Made by a program: the position numbers and the translations under genes. The notes under the pieces are model-generated. The model made no database searches and was not told where the DNA came from. It saw only the letters and a list, made by a program, of their open reading frames with translations. Below, in pieces: positions 46,448-56,899 of a stretch of DNA of 64,000 bases (the stretch's first letter is position 1; each line of letters starts with the position of its first letter). Origin of the DNA: Whalleya microplaca (taxonomy: Eukaryota > Ascomycota > Sordariomycetes > Xylariales > Xylariaceae); NCBI GenBank assembly GCA_022497155.1, contig MU385712.1:743765-807764 (forward strand), in the 5' to 3' direction.

Positions 46448-48096
46448 CTATCGAAGGACTTCAACGAAACTACCATCTGGCAAGCTAATCCGATCACCCG
46501 CTTGCAGCTTCTTTGGCAATTCTGGTTCCGGTCGGGTTGGAATTTCTGGTACTGATCCTCCGTTTCCATTATCAAAGTCCGAGTCAGGTGGCATTCCGAT
46601 ATGAATGTCATATCGATAGAAACGATCAGCCCGCCCACTAAGTGCTGTTGTGGTGCAAAGGACAGGTACATTACTAGTAGGGATAACAGTCCGTGCCTTC
46701 AGTGAACCCGCTTGGGCCCAGGAAGAGCTATCCATGTAATATTCTTTTGCTGAAAAGGTTACGCCGCCGGCGATTCCCAGCATGTTATTACCAAAACGGG
46801 GACAAAGATACTTCAGCTGGAATCCTGGGGAATAATGTTAATCAAATATGTATCGGAGAATAGATCGTGCGTTGCCTCCTACCCGTCGTTTGATTTGTAG
46901 AGCGAACACGAAACGCAACCCCAAGCCCCTCGAAAATCTTTTGGTCTACAGCGCGTTGTGGAGTCAGCCTTAGACTCTGTTTCTGCAGTTATGCTTCAAG
47001 ATCATGAATGAAGCGTAGTGACGCACCATTTTCTAGTATAAATTCTGCGTACTGGTAGATATACTCCTTGGCAGGTATAGGGATTCCGCTTGGGGGTTTC
47101 ACCTCTTCTGTCGACGAATTAGTAACAGCAGTTCGAAGATATACCATGCTTATGACGATTGACGAGACTTACTGGATGGTGGTGGTATGATAGTCTTCGC
47201 AAAGCTGCCACCACCAGCGAAGATACCATTGTCACCATAGAAGTCGTCAACGATATAACTGATACTTTTATCCCAGTTGTATATATTCACACCAACCCAA
47301 TAGTCCCTTTTGACAAAGTCCGCAATGAAATTGATCAGAAACCAAGTGACGGCCCCAACAACAACAGCGACAATAAGTCCCGTAGCAAGAGAGGCAACAC
47401 CGGCCCAAAAGGCGCTCGAGATGACACCAGCCGCTACCAGAGCTTCTCCAGTTGCGGCGCCTGCCGCTTCAGCTGCTACTCCGATCAGCATATTCTGCAT
47501 CCTATTGACAATGAAATTGCTGATAAACCCCGAAAGAATTAGCGAGAGTGCGTCGGCACCAGCGGAAATCCATTTACTATCCCATATTTTGGTAGAAATC
47601 CCAAGCCACTGGGTGTTGACAGAGTAGATTCCGATTTGAGCGCACGGCTGCACTTGCGGCGCACCGTCACTACTGCCGACAGCCATGTCCGGACAGTAAC
47701 ACCACATGTACCCTGTCGGATTACTCTTATCCCCAGCAATCGAAAGTTGGAATTCTCGATTGTCCGAAGTATTGAACACTGGGAAGAACGCCTTCTCAGC
47801 GCGCTGTTGGATGTTCTTGTAGATTGGATCTATATCTAGCAAGCGTTGCTCCGTACATTTGTCGATAGTACCAATATCTCCAGTTGCAAACGCTCTTTTC
47901 AACTCATCCGGGACAGATCCGTAGGTCGATGTGTCTTTTGACATATCTATCTCTGTATTGATAACTGGAGTCTTGTCAATGTCTCCGCGTCCCCGTTTCT
48001 GAAAGATGTGGCAGATATTGGGTTGCTCATACCACCACCTCGAATAGCGGCCTCGCGAACGACATCAGGAACAGTCCCTAGGATTCGAGAAGTCAT
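46448..48096 (-). CDS. Uncharacterised membrane-spanning protein, paralogue A of a divergent pair
   Basis: Family not recognised. Five exons: 48096-48033, 47982-47173, 47107-47027, 46945-46883 and 46824-46448; product about 464 aa. Phases all close and every intron lies at the same place and phase as in the paralogue at 50413. Order of parts: N-terminal VPDVVREAAIRGG; a polar helical segment (PDELKRAFATGDIGTI); a probable beta-rich domain with Cys (YMWCYCPDM, YSVNTQWLGIS); a long hydrophobic, Ala/Gly-rich stretch (about residues 161-245, enough for two to three membrane helices); then GVNIYNWDKS, IYQYAEFILENG, GFQLKYLCPRFGNNMLG, YYMDSSSWAQAG and RFYRYDIHIGMPP, ending in a small Pro/Glu-rich tail (DRISLPDGSFVEV). 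No signal peptide. Intron 1 (50 nt) has a weak acceptor (GCGGAG), chosen because it matches the paralogue; the nearer CAG would give a 34-nt intron and the wrong phase. Confidence 0.75.
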
Positions 48097-48155
48097 TTCA
48101 GAAAGCCAGTGCTGCTATAGTGACTGATATATTGTTGACAAAGAATGACAAATTC

Positions 48156-48590
48156 TCAAATATTCGCAATGCTGATAGAAGATATCGGGTGCTGTAACGG
48201 GTGAAAGAAGTATCTAGTATAGTTAGCTGATATATTACCCCCCACTCGTTCGCTCTCAACTTTCTCGGTAGCAGGAAGTTGCAGAGACTGTTTTGTACTA
48301 CTCTCAATAGCAAGGGTTCTTGAAAGTGTGTAGACTGTCTCATCGAGATCTGCCCATTCCGAAGGCTCTATTCGTTCTAAAGTAAGACCATATACTAGCG
48401 TAGCTCGCGCAAACACTCGCCAATTCCCTGAGAGGCATTGGATGGCTAACCGTTTGACCAAATCACTCATGGCGCTTCGTACATTGGCCAGTTTTTGCGT
48501 AAGCTGTGCTATGTAACATAAACGGATATGAAAAGACAACAGCCGAAATGCATGCATTGTGGCCGGATCTACGATTATCACCGGGTGCAT
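48156..48590 (-). CDS. Small ORF of unknown status
   Basis: Open frame of 144 codons beginning 494 bp upstream of paralogue A on the same strand and ending 60 bp before it. The central part is helical (AQLTQKLANVRSAMSDLVKR and ADLDETVYTLSRTLA) and looks more protein-like than random frames nearby; the ends do not. No homology is recognised. It may be a small gene, an eroded exon, or chance. Confidence 0.25.
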   Translation of the reverse strand: MHPVIIVDPATMHAFRLLSFHIRLCYIAQLTQKLANVRSAMSDLVKRLAIQCLSGNWRVFARATLVYGLTLERIEPSEWADLDETVYTLSRTLAIESSTKQSLQLPATEKVESERVGGNISANYTRYFFHPLQHPISSISIANI

Positions 48591-49743
48591 GCATTATCAC
48601 AGTCTCGCAGCGAGAACGTATGGTCCTCGTACTTGCACTTCGATGTAAGCGCAGTCTAATACTATCGAAGGATCGCTGATGCGGACTTTTATCTGCATAT
48701 ACAGTGACATATTACCCTGCAGTAAATACCTAAAAGAGGTAAAGTGCTATGTGCTACCTCGAAACAAAAAATCGCCCTAAGGGGCTTATTAGAGGCTCGT
48801 TAAACGAGCAGGTGTCTTTGCATTGGCTATCTAGGGCCAAAGAGGAAGAAACGTAAGCTTTAGGTAAGCCTTCAGCCTTGAGCTTGCATCCTTACGTTAC
48901 TGGGTGACTACTGAAGCGAACTTAATCCAATTATACAGTAATGGGATACTCTAACACCCAAGTTCAGGCTCGAAAAAACATCAGTGTCACAGAAGGGACG
49001 GCTATTTACTATACAAGACAATACAAGAACGCAAGCTCCCGGCTTGTCCAGTTCCACTTATGTTGGTGTAGCGGTCCGGCTGTTGCAATCCGAATCGTGA
49101 AAGCGGGATTCATAGCATCAGGCACAGCCCATGACAACTGCCACTGTAAAAGCATGGGGCTCGATATAAAACAAATTACTCCATTATAGGTGAGGTTTCA
49201 GTTCTATACACTAGTATAAAATGGTGTTGATATCTGAGTCATACAATGCCCCTTTATACAAGATAATATCATAGATACGAATCGAAAATCTGCATCTTTC
49301 TATTTTGGTGATCGTGCCTATTCAGCCAGCCACGCTTGGAGATAATAATAATGAAAGGCTTTCCGTGCATCCACCTGTAGCAACAGTTACGTAGTTGTGT
49401 AGCAGAACAGCTAAGAGTTACCATGCCTAATCTATGCCTTAATGTTCACAGGAGAAATTAACACCGTTGCTAAGATGCTAGATAGTCAAGGAAATTGTGA
49501 CATTGTTCTTGATCTACATACGGGATACGTATGTAAGTTCCCTGCAAGTGTTGCCCGAAAGCGTTGTGGATGGGAAAATCTAGGTTACCTTGCCTTCCTC
49601 AATCCGCCGTCTACATGGAAAGAAAATTGACCCGCCACCATGCATCTCAGCAAGCGTGATGATGCATCATAATGTACAAATTTCTAAGCTGGCTGCGATG
49701 TTGACGTGGCCAAGTGATACGGGACTCCTGTCCTTGCTCGACG
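48591..49743. other. Intergenic between the paralogue pair
   Basis: No gene is supported. Short frames at 48941-49189 and 49442-49630 plus have no motifs and no resemblance to the flanking pair. Confidence 0.45.
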
Positions 49744-50217
49744 TGGTTAAAAGCACGGTGAAATCGGTTAAAACCACGGAGGTCGATGTTTAGACTAGTT
49801 ACCTAACGCCGCAATACTTTTAGCTAGTAAACGGATGTATCTTTTTTATTGAATCTTTTCCCCTTAATTGCAAGACCTACCGGTTGTTGTCGCTCGAGGG
49901 TATTACTATGGCTGAATTTGCTGATAATACTCTTTTTTCTGACGATGATTTCGATTTTAGATAAGATAAGGAAACGAGCGCGCTTGATTTTTGTTGCAGA
50001 TATAAAAGAATTGGAGTGTATCAAGTATTATTGTCGGTTGTTATTAAATGGTTCTGTTGCGCTTAATATGGCTCTGTAAGTGTCAGAGGTAATATAAATA
50101 TTTGCTAGTAAATTGTACCGTGGGATAGGTATTTCTACTATACCTAGGTACTGATATATTTAGAATATAAAGCTTAGACCACCGTGGTTTTAACCGATTT
50201 CACCGTGGTTTTAACCA
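49744..50217. mobile_element. MITE-like element with 43-bp terminal inverted repeats
   Basis: The left end (49744-49786) and the reverse complement of the right end (50217-50175) match at 40 of 43 positions, both starting TGGTTAAAA. Each arm contains two copies of a GGTTAAAAC-CACGG unit, so each arm is itself partly palindromic. The 474-bp element is AT-rich inside, with T-runs, and has no transposase-sized frame, so it would be non-autonomous. No clear target-site duplication is visible, so the exact borders may differ by a few bases. The right end is 195 bp upstream of the start codon of the gene at 50413. Confidence 0.8.
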
Positions 50218-50412
50218 TGCCGGTTCTTGCTAGTGCAGCATAGCTTTATAAGTGTTTTACGTAGATGTAGTATATAGATGGAGCTCGGCTCCGAATATAT
50301 AAGAATCGATGGCCACCCCAGGATTAGGGAATGAATCAGACTTGTTCTCTCATAGAGGCAAAGCAGCAATAGTACTCCCATTAACCGTATTCTATCCCCC
50401 ACCAAAGCAAAT

Positions 50413-52077
50413 ATGTCGTCCCCATTCAAGGTGCCGGACATGATCCGTGATGCAGCCACAAAAGCTGGTAGTAAGTTCTATGCCGTATAGTTGTTACCAG
50501 GCCCAAGGGCTATCGCGGACGATAGGTATTGACTTGATAGTAACCGAGACTCTTTCTACGGCGGGCAACATTTCTGAGCAGCCGAGCTTCATCGTTGAAG
50601 TTAGCCGTGAGGTAAAGAAGGCACACGCGGACGGCAACTATACCGCCATTGAGGAAGCTCGCCGAAAGACCTCGATTGACTTCAACCCTATTCTTGAGAA
50701 TTTTCGGCAGCGCGAAGAAAATGCATGGGTCAAAGTTAAGAATCCATCTGATGGGGTGGAATATTTCGTCTCGTTCGCAGGGCCAGCTTCGAATCCATAC
50801 GCTTACTTTTGGCAATATACCTACCAGCCTGCCACCGGTAGCAACGGAGACCCAAAAGTTCAGCCTGTTCAACAATTTGGAAATCTGTCTGTCAATGGAA
50901 AGTATATGGGTGTCAGCTTCGGACTATGGAAAAATGACAAGTTTCAGCTCTCGCTTGCTGCCATTACAACGTTGTTTGGGTATACCATTGGTAAGTTTAT
51001 TGCTGGACGAATTGCTACTAGTAAACTCGGGATATCAATTGCATCGGTCTTAGCAGACGTGGTAGAGAAAGTAGGGGTGAAAGCGATTGCTGAGAATATT
51101 TTATCGAGCAAACTCTGGGCGGTCGTCAGGCCTTTGCTACGCTCCCTCGTATACGAGATGATTGGTGGCTCGATTGTTGGACTTCTAATTATATTCATTG
51201 CCCAGTTCATCTACAAAGAGTACAAGGTCAGCATCACGATTTACAACTGGGATCTTCAGAACGATTATGTTATCGAGGACTCGCCGGCCGGTTACAACGA
51301 AAAGCTCGACGGAGACAAAGAGTGGGAGGCCCTTACAATTCCTCGCCCGACAAGTAAGGAACATGTCTCATCGTTGAACCCTCTCTCCAGATGCAAAGTG
51401 CTCACAAGCTTGGCCAGACTCATACAAGCCTCCTGATGGATACCCAATACCAACCATCGATACTATATATCAGTACGCAGGCTACGTGTTTATCAATGGT
51501 ATGTTCCTACTTCCTTTTTTGTACCTAAACCCTTCTAATTATTAAGCTAATTATTCAATAGTCCAGCAGGTACTCGCTGGTGTTGGTGCCGCTATAGTTG
51601 TCAAGTCAGCAAGTGATAAGTCTAAGGGTTTGTGAAACCTCCGCAGTTGGTATTTGCTCGTTAGCTCACAACTATCTGGAACTAGGATTTGCTTTAAAAT
51701 ACCTATGCCCGTTCTCGGGGAAGAACACTCTAGGACTTACCAGTGGGGTGCCTGCATCACCAATGGCATACTACAACGACTCTAGCTCCTGGCAATCGGC
51801 TGGCACCCAGACTATGGCAACGAAAATCCCTGGTCTCGGCGTAGATGTTTCGTGCTCAACCCCAAGGCTCCAGGGAGCGAACGACGACTTATACTATCTT
51901 GATGTCAATATCGGGCTCAAGCCGACAGATCGTTTCGGCGAGCCTCCTAAAGCAGAGCCTCCTAATCAAGCGCTGCCCCAACCACGTCTGCCGGATGTGC
52001 CGCAGGTTGGTAGCAAGTTCAAAGCCCCAGATGGCCGAGAAGTTGAAGTCATCGGTCACTTCAACACGATGGCTTAG
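50413..52077 (+). CDS. Uncharacterised membrane-spanning protein, paralogue B of a divergent pair
   Basis: Paralogue of the minus-strand gene at 46448-48096. Exons: 50413-50470, 50541-51353, 51409-51498, 51562-51627 and 51686-52077; about 472 aa. Landmarks in the same order as A: VPDMIRDAATKAG; helical SREVKKAHADGNYTAIEE; FVSFAGPASNPYAYFW; LSVNGKYMGVSFGLW; hydrophobic stretch (about residues 155-240, with AITTLFGYTIGKFIAGRI and IGGSIVGLLIIFIAQFIY); VSITIYNWDLQNDYVIED; YPIPTIDTIYQYAGYVFING; GFALKYLCPFSGKNTLGL; YYNDSSSWQSAG; and LYYLDVNIGLKP, ending in a Pro-rich tail plus GREVEVIG. The Cys pair of A (CYC) is not conserved. The intron-2 acceptor is ambiguous: a CAG at 51390 gives a 37-nt intron, whereas 51408 gives 55 nt, which I prefer; both keep frame. 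The MITE-like element lies in its promoter. Function unknown. Confidence 0.77.
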
Positions 52078-52606
52078 GCGAGAGCTGACTGATCTGGCGA
52101 AGGAATGTGGATATGGCTATTTCAACATGGCCTGTCCTATTTTGCAGCGGCCATCGACTGACGAGTCGATTGCAGGCCCTTTCTATTATTTCAACTCTTT
52201 GGGATCCCCAGGATGCTGGATAACATCAGTCTCGCAAGGGTAGCCAATCTGTGAAAAGTACTGCTTTTCTTTTTGGCACTTGTCAAGATCAAGTCGCTCA
52301 CTCATAGCAAACATCCAATGGCAACGGTTGTAGTATTATGAACTATTCAGTCCCGCACAATTTCATTCTATCAGATAGAAAATTAACGCATACGTTGCCT
52401 GATTGACTAACAGTACTTCTGCCCGGTCGTCAGCTAGTCGTGCATTCGTGTCGAGCGACAGCACTTCGTACCTCATAGATGATGGGAGAGACAACCGGGC
52501 TTCCATATTTATCATCGTTAAGGTAGAACCCCACAAATTGTATGAACCCAGGTCGATAATTGGATTGGGAAGAACTGCGGCTCAAATGTAGGTTCCAACT
52601 TAAAGC
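52078..52606. other. Convergent intergenic region
   Basis: 3' ends of paralogue B and the rhodopsin-domain gene face each other here. No gene is seen. Confidence 0.5.
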
Positions 52607-54184
52607 TTAGTAACGCAGTGGGCTATTACCCTGACCCCTTTCCAGATGGCCGTGGTAAGTCTCGTCAATAGAATTCAGCTCATTATACGTAGACATATCG
52701 AATGTTCGATCAGTCTGTGAGCTGTGAGCTTTACGTATAAAAGATCTGAGCCCAGTGATTGCTCCACTGGGAATTTTGGGGAAATGATCTCGTTCTGATG
52801 TTCCTTTTTGCATACTAGGATTGCTGGGATTGTTGTTTTTTGAGTGAGTTGAGATGAACTTGGCGAAAGAGTCTGAAATTCGTTTATTTAAGCCATTCAA
52901 TACCACAAAGCCTATAGGCATGCAACTACACATGATGCCGACATTAAGTTCAATCGTACTTGAAGAGTGTGATGTCAGTTTTGGTTTGGGAAGAATCCCT
53001 ATTACATTTGGATGTATCTACTTACCATGTTATGTAAACCAAAACGATGAACCATATACAGTCAGATGAATGAAGTAGTTTGAAGCGATATACACATGTG
53101 ACGAGCGAAGCTGAGCAAGCCCTGTTCGATTCAAATTAGCAGCTAACGTGAGATGAAGAAGATAGCTAACATACAGCAACCCTGTGAGGAGTATAGCACA
53201 CACACCAAATTTGCGTGTTGGGGGAAGTTGAACCTTGGGGACTAAGATCACGGGAATGGCTAGGACATAGAAATCTGTGACCATACTGAAAACACCCATC
53301 GCTGCCGAAAGTTTTACTTGTGGTGTTGCACAACCGTTTTGAACCGGAGTAGATGCATAATCCGCTGATATCTGTGTGGTATTCGTAATTGTAGTGGTAT
53401 CTGGGAAAGTAGTGCGCTGGATATTTGGAGCGATTTTAGCAACGTTTACAGCAAAGCCAATGACGTAACAGGGAATTATCACCCCAATCGAAGCGCATAT
53501 AAGGGTCCTTGCGCGCTTTGATGGTCGAAAAATTCGAAGATAGAAAATGAGGAGGGCTGTTTTCAGCAGTGAAGATGCTACAAAATAGAGACTTGTTGTG
53601 ACAAGCATTGGCTGATTCTCTGTTAATGCCATTCTTCCATCATGAAGCTGTCAGTGAAGACGAGACATTACCAATACGAGCTGGACTTCCTCAGAATTAA
53701 GCCTGACGAGTGGGACGTTCCATTGATGTGGCCCAAGTGGATTACCAAGTTCTACGATGGTAAGCTTAAAACGGTGAAAAAAGGTACCTATTGACATACT
53801 TGAAAGTACGAAGGCACAATAAGCTGTAATGGCAGCCTAAAGGCTAAGTTTAACAGGCACCCTATACGTCTCACTTCTGTATAATAACTTACTGCCGAAG
53901 CAAGACAAAGGACTGAACGTTGAATCATTAGAACTTTCCTCCCACAGACCATTCAGTAGGTGGTACTCACGATCGTCTGCACCAAAGCTACACGTTACTC
54001 GCAAGCGAGTGTAGATCCGCACAATGAGGAAGCAGTACATCAAGGCTAGAGCCACACAAATGACGGACCTAGTTGCTGGTGCTAGTGACTCTGGATCGTT
54101 AAAGTTGGACGTCACATTTGGTGGTGGTAGCAAGCCCGGAATGAGAGCTACCGACTGATAATCATCTCTGCTGGATACGTCCAT
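52607..54184 (-). CDS. Fungal rhodopsin-domain (PTH11-like) integral membrane protein
   Basis: Seven-helix plasma-membrane protein of the fungal rhodopsin-domain family, receptor-like. Five exons: 54184-53971, 53823-53672, 53617-53175, 53121-53026 and 52958-52607; about 418 aa, all phases closing. Order: extracellular N-terminus with PPPNVTSNFN; TM1 (VICVALALMYCFLIVRIYTRL) with the GADD mark at the cytosolic end of TM1; exon 2 with YCAFVLSSMSIGTF and GPHQWNVPL; TM3 with YFVASSLLKTALLIFYLRIF; TM4 (ICASIGVIIPCYVIGFAV); a Thr-rich loop; TM5 (MVTDFYVLAIPVILVPKV); TM6 (FGVCAILLTGLL-ACSASLV); then YRFKLLHSSD, and TM7 with VYITC-TIELNVGIMCSCMP. The cytosolic Ser-rich tail has about 80 residues. Splices at exons 4 and 5 are confirmed by this conserved pattern. 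The exon 2 donor could be six bases earlier. The ligand is unknown. Confidence 0.87.
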
Positions 54185-55299
54185 AGTCGGGTACTCGAAG
54201 TAAAAGAGAATCGCACTAATGGAGGTTCTAGGTAGTAGGTAATCGAAAGAAGAAAGGATTGTATGTCAGTGAAGGCAAAGAGAAGTATAAAGCTATTCGG
54301 TCTTCACAGGTACCTAGATATGTGTTGTCACAGAGTATATAAGGCGCTAATGTATGACTGGTATTAGCGGTATTGATTTTTCCGCCTATGCGCTATACCC
54401 AGGTATCGAAGGCGTTGTCTCGAGGGGAATAGAAATGAATAATCGACTCAAAAATGAATAATCGGCTCATCACATAGTTATTCGTAATGATGGCCTCCAA
54501 CCATTGAAACCAAGTTCTAGATATGTCCAGAGCTAAGAAGTGAGCTGCACAGCGGTGAATTAGTTTAGTTGTGCAATCGAGTCATGCAAATCTTTTCACC
54601 GGATGTCCATAACCAGTAAGAACATCAAGGCAACTGTTGCAGGAATATGTAACAGAGCCTCCGTATGGCACTTGCTAAGCCTCCAATGGGCGAACTGAAA
54701 TTCAGCCTGTAGAAGACCTTGTGTTTCATTGCATACGTTTCAGAGAAGGTGTGATCGTACTCGATACATGGTCTTTTATAGCTTGACCTCAATTTTCACA
54801 GGAAAACTGGCAGTGTAAACGGCCCCCAAAGGATTCGTATTGTATTTGGGGTTATGATACAATAAGCGCCTCGGCCACCACATACGGTTGTGGCCGAACG
54901 AATGAAACTGTCTAGAGATGTAGATCACTATTCAGTAGTAATAGACCGAGCATCTAAAATTCCGGAGCTTTCATTGCCTACACGCTAAGAGGAATGTGCC
55001 GAACAAGGCTAAATAAGGAGCGGGTGGACGAACGAATTCATGAACATCAGTGATTACAAGAAGGCTTCCATAGATAGCTTACGTAAGTATTCATTACAGT
55101 AACAAATCACTAGAGCCGCTTCCTAATCAAGTAACAACGCCGCCTGGGCGAGAGGTGGCGAAATATCCAACGCAAGCATGAGGAGCTAGGCGTTCATGGT
55201 CTCTTGAAATGAAGTGCAATAATACCCCCCCCCCTGCATTGAGTGTAAGCATGAAAACCTAGCAGTTACTTACAACGTAATGACTAATAGTATAGGTAA
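54185..55299. other. Intergenic
   Basis: Promoter side of the rhodopsin-domain gene. No gene is seen. A run of ten C residues lies at 55225-55234. A lost 5' half of the P450 relic may once have been here, but I see no trace of it. Confidence 0.45.
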
Positions 55300-55743
55300 C
55301 TCGAATACCTACCCTCTTTGTTCTGGAGCGTCGCCCATCGACTCCGTAACCCCAGCCTCTTACAAGCCATCAAGGCAGAAACCAAACCTGCGTTGATCAA
55401 AAGTGAAGAAAATGATATCATCATGCTGTATTTTCGTGACACCTGTCTACATTTGCTGCCTTCTGCAAGAAGATTCTGCAAATTGCCAATAACCCCTATC
55501 GGCATCCGCCTTGTTGCTTAACAGGTGGTCATCGGCGGTAAGGTGCTACAGCCAGGCCAAAAGGTCCTTATTCCATACAGGCAAACGCAACACGGACTAA
55601 CCATATCCGATACCAAAACTGCCGAGTTCGACGGCAAAAGGGATTTCGATAATAAGAACGGGTACCGCTGCAGTAGCTGGAAACCCCTTGGTGGAGGCTC
55701 CACGTCTTGTCCCGCTTTGTTCCTCGCCAAAGGAGAGCTATAA
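55300..55743 (+). pseudogene. Cytochrome P450 relic, C-terminal half
   Basis: One reading frame from 55300 to 55743 is interrupted by a TAA at 55519-55521. It reads like the post-I-helix half of a fungal P450: LFWSVAHRLRNPSLLQAI, a decayed ExxR region, GGKVLQPGQKVLIPYRQ (beta region before the meander), then SSWKPLGGGSTSCPALF with AKGEL, matching the heme-binding pattern GGGxxxCxxxxxA. The cysteine is kept, but the N-terminal half, the normal ExxR and the last ~50 residues are missing. The GGG heme loop points to a family other than CYP51. It cannot be functional as it stands. Confidence 0.75.
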
Positions 55744-56899
55744 CTATATGTCCTTGATCATGTTACTTTTTTTGCTTCCATGCAATACTAACCCCCAATA
55801 CCCAAGGGGAAAATCTAAGATTCCTGATTAAGATGAAGCCATTCCTGCTGGTGGCATTCTACTGCCAGTCTCCGGGGGCGATGCCATTGACTCATCGTGG
55901 ATGTGACACCATTCGTAACATGATAGACTAAGTCCAGATCTTGAACCAGCTAATGAGCCTTATGTTTTTCTCAAGTTATGCTTTCAATCTATGGCTTTCA
56001 GATTGGTAGTAGATCTTCCTAAAGCCATTTAACAGCTCTTATAAACACTACATGTATAGAATGACTTGTATCATGGATGCAAGACTATGACCCCTAAAAC
56101 TCTAAGACATGCACAGCCAAAGTCCCATATTACCTAAGGTATGACTCTCGCCTACTGAATGTACCTATTTGTGTGGGTGGGAAAGGTATTGCGGATAAAA
56201 AAGGGAGTCACATTTTTTGTGACGACTGAGATGACGCATAACACATTTTACTGGTTGCTGGAAAGGCAATAGTGCAAAAACGGCTGGGAATAATCAATCA
56301 AAGCTCACATCTTGAACTTGTATTTCTACCACACTTGTGAACTCAATGCAATAGGCGATACTTGAAGGCTGTACGGGAAAACAACATGATAGAAAGGATT
56401 TGAGACTGTAAAAGGGGTACCTGGCACAAATGATTAGCTAATACAGTTCAGTAATGACGGAGATATTCGGGCTAATTGTCGGAGTTTGCGATAGCGATAG
56501 CGATAACGATAACGTCAGTGCTGCAAGTAATTATACATTACCTAACTGGAACTAGCACATACAGTATATAAGTACAGATCTGTACAGTTCGGTACGGTAC
56601 ATAAAAAACCCCTGCAAGAATGTGGTCTCGAAAGTAAATACGGATCACTTGTATTATTACCACTTGCAACCTTACCTACCCACCAACACCACATCCACAA
56701 CCTTGCATAAACGATACCATCACCCATGCATCATCGCCATTTTATTGACTTTCTGCCTTGCTACTGCTACTACTTCGAATAGGCCATGCCAACTTTCTAA
56801 AGTCAATATATCTGTTCCCTAAATAAACGAGGACAAGAGGAGGAGGGTGAGAGAGAAAGAGAGGCCATGGTTTCTGCTCTGGTCTAGCATCGCGACAAC
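55744..56899. other. Intergenic upstream of the TBC gene
   Basis: No gene is supported. It includes the TBC gene's 5' leader, with AG-rich sequence at about 56830-56865, and a hexamer tandem repeat. Confidence 0.5.
56489..56514. repeat. CGATAG/CGATAA hexamer tandem repeat
   Basis: Four hexamer units (two CGATAG, two CGATAA) and a partial fifth, about 390 bp upstream of the TBC start codon. Confidence 0.85.

Noticed and set aside
52403..52591. Short plus-strand frame after paralogue B
   Set aside because: 62 codons without motifs in the convergent 3' region; probably UTR.
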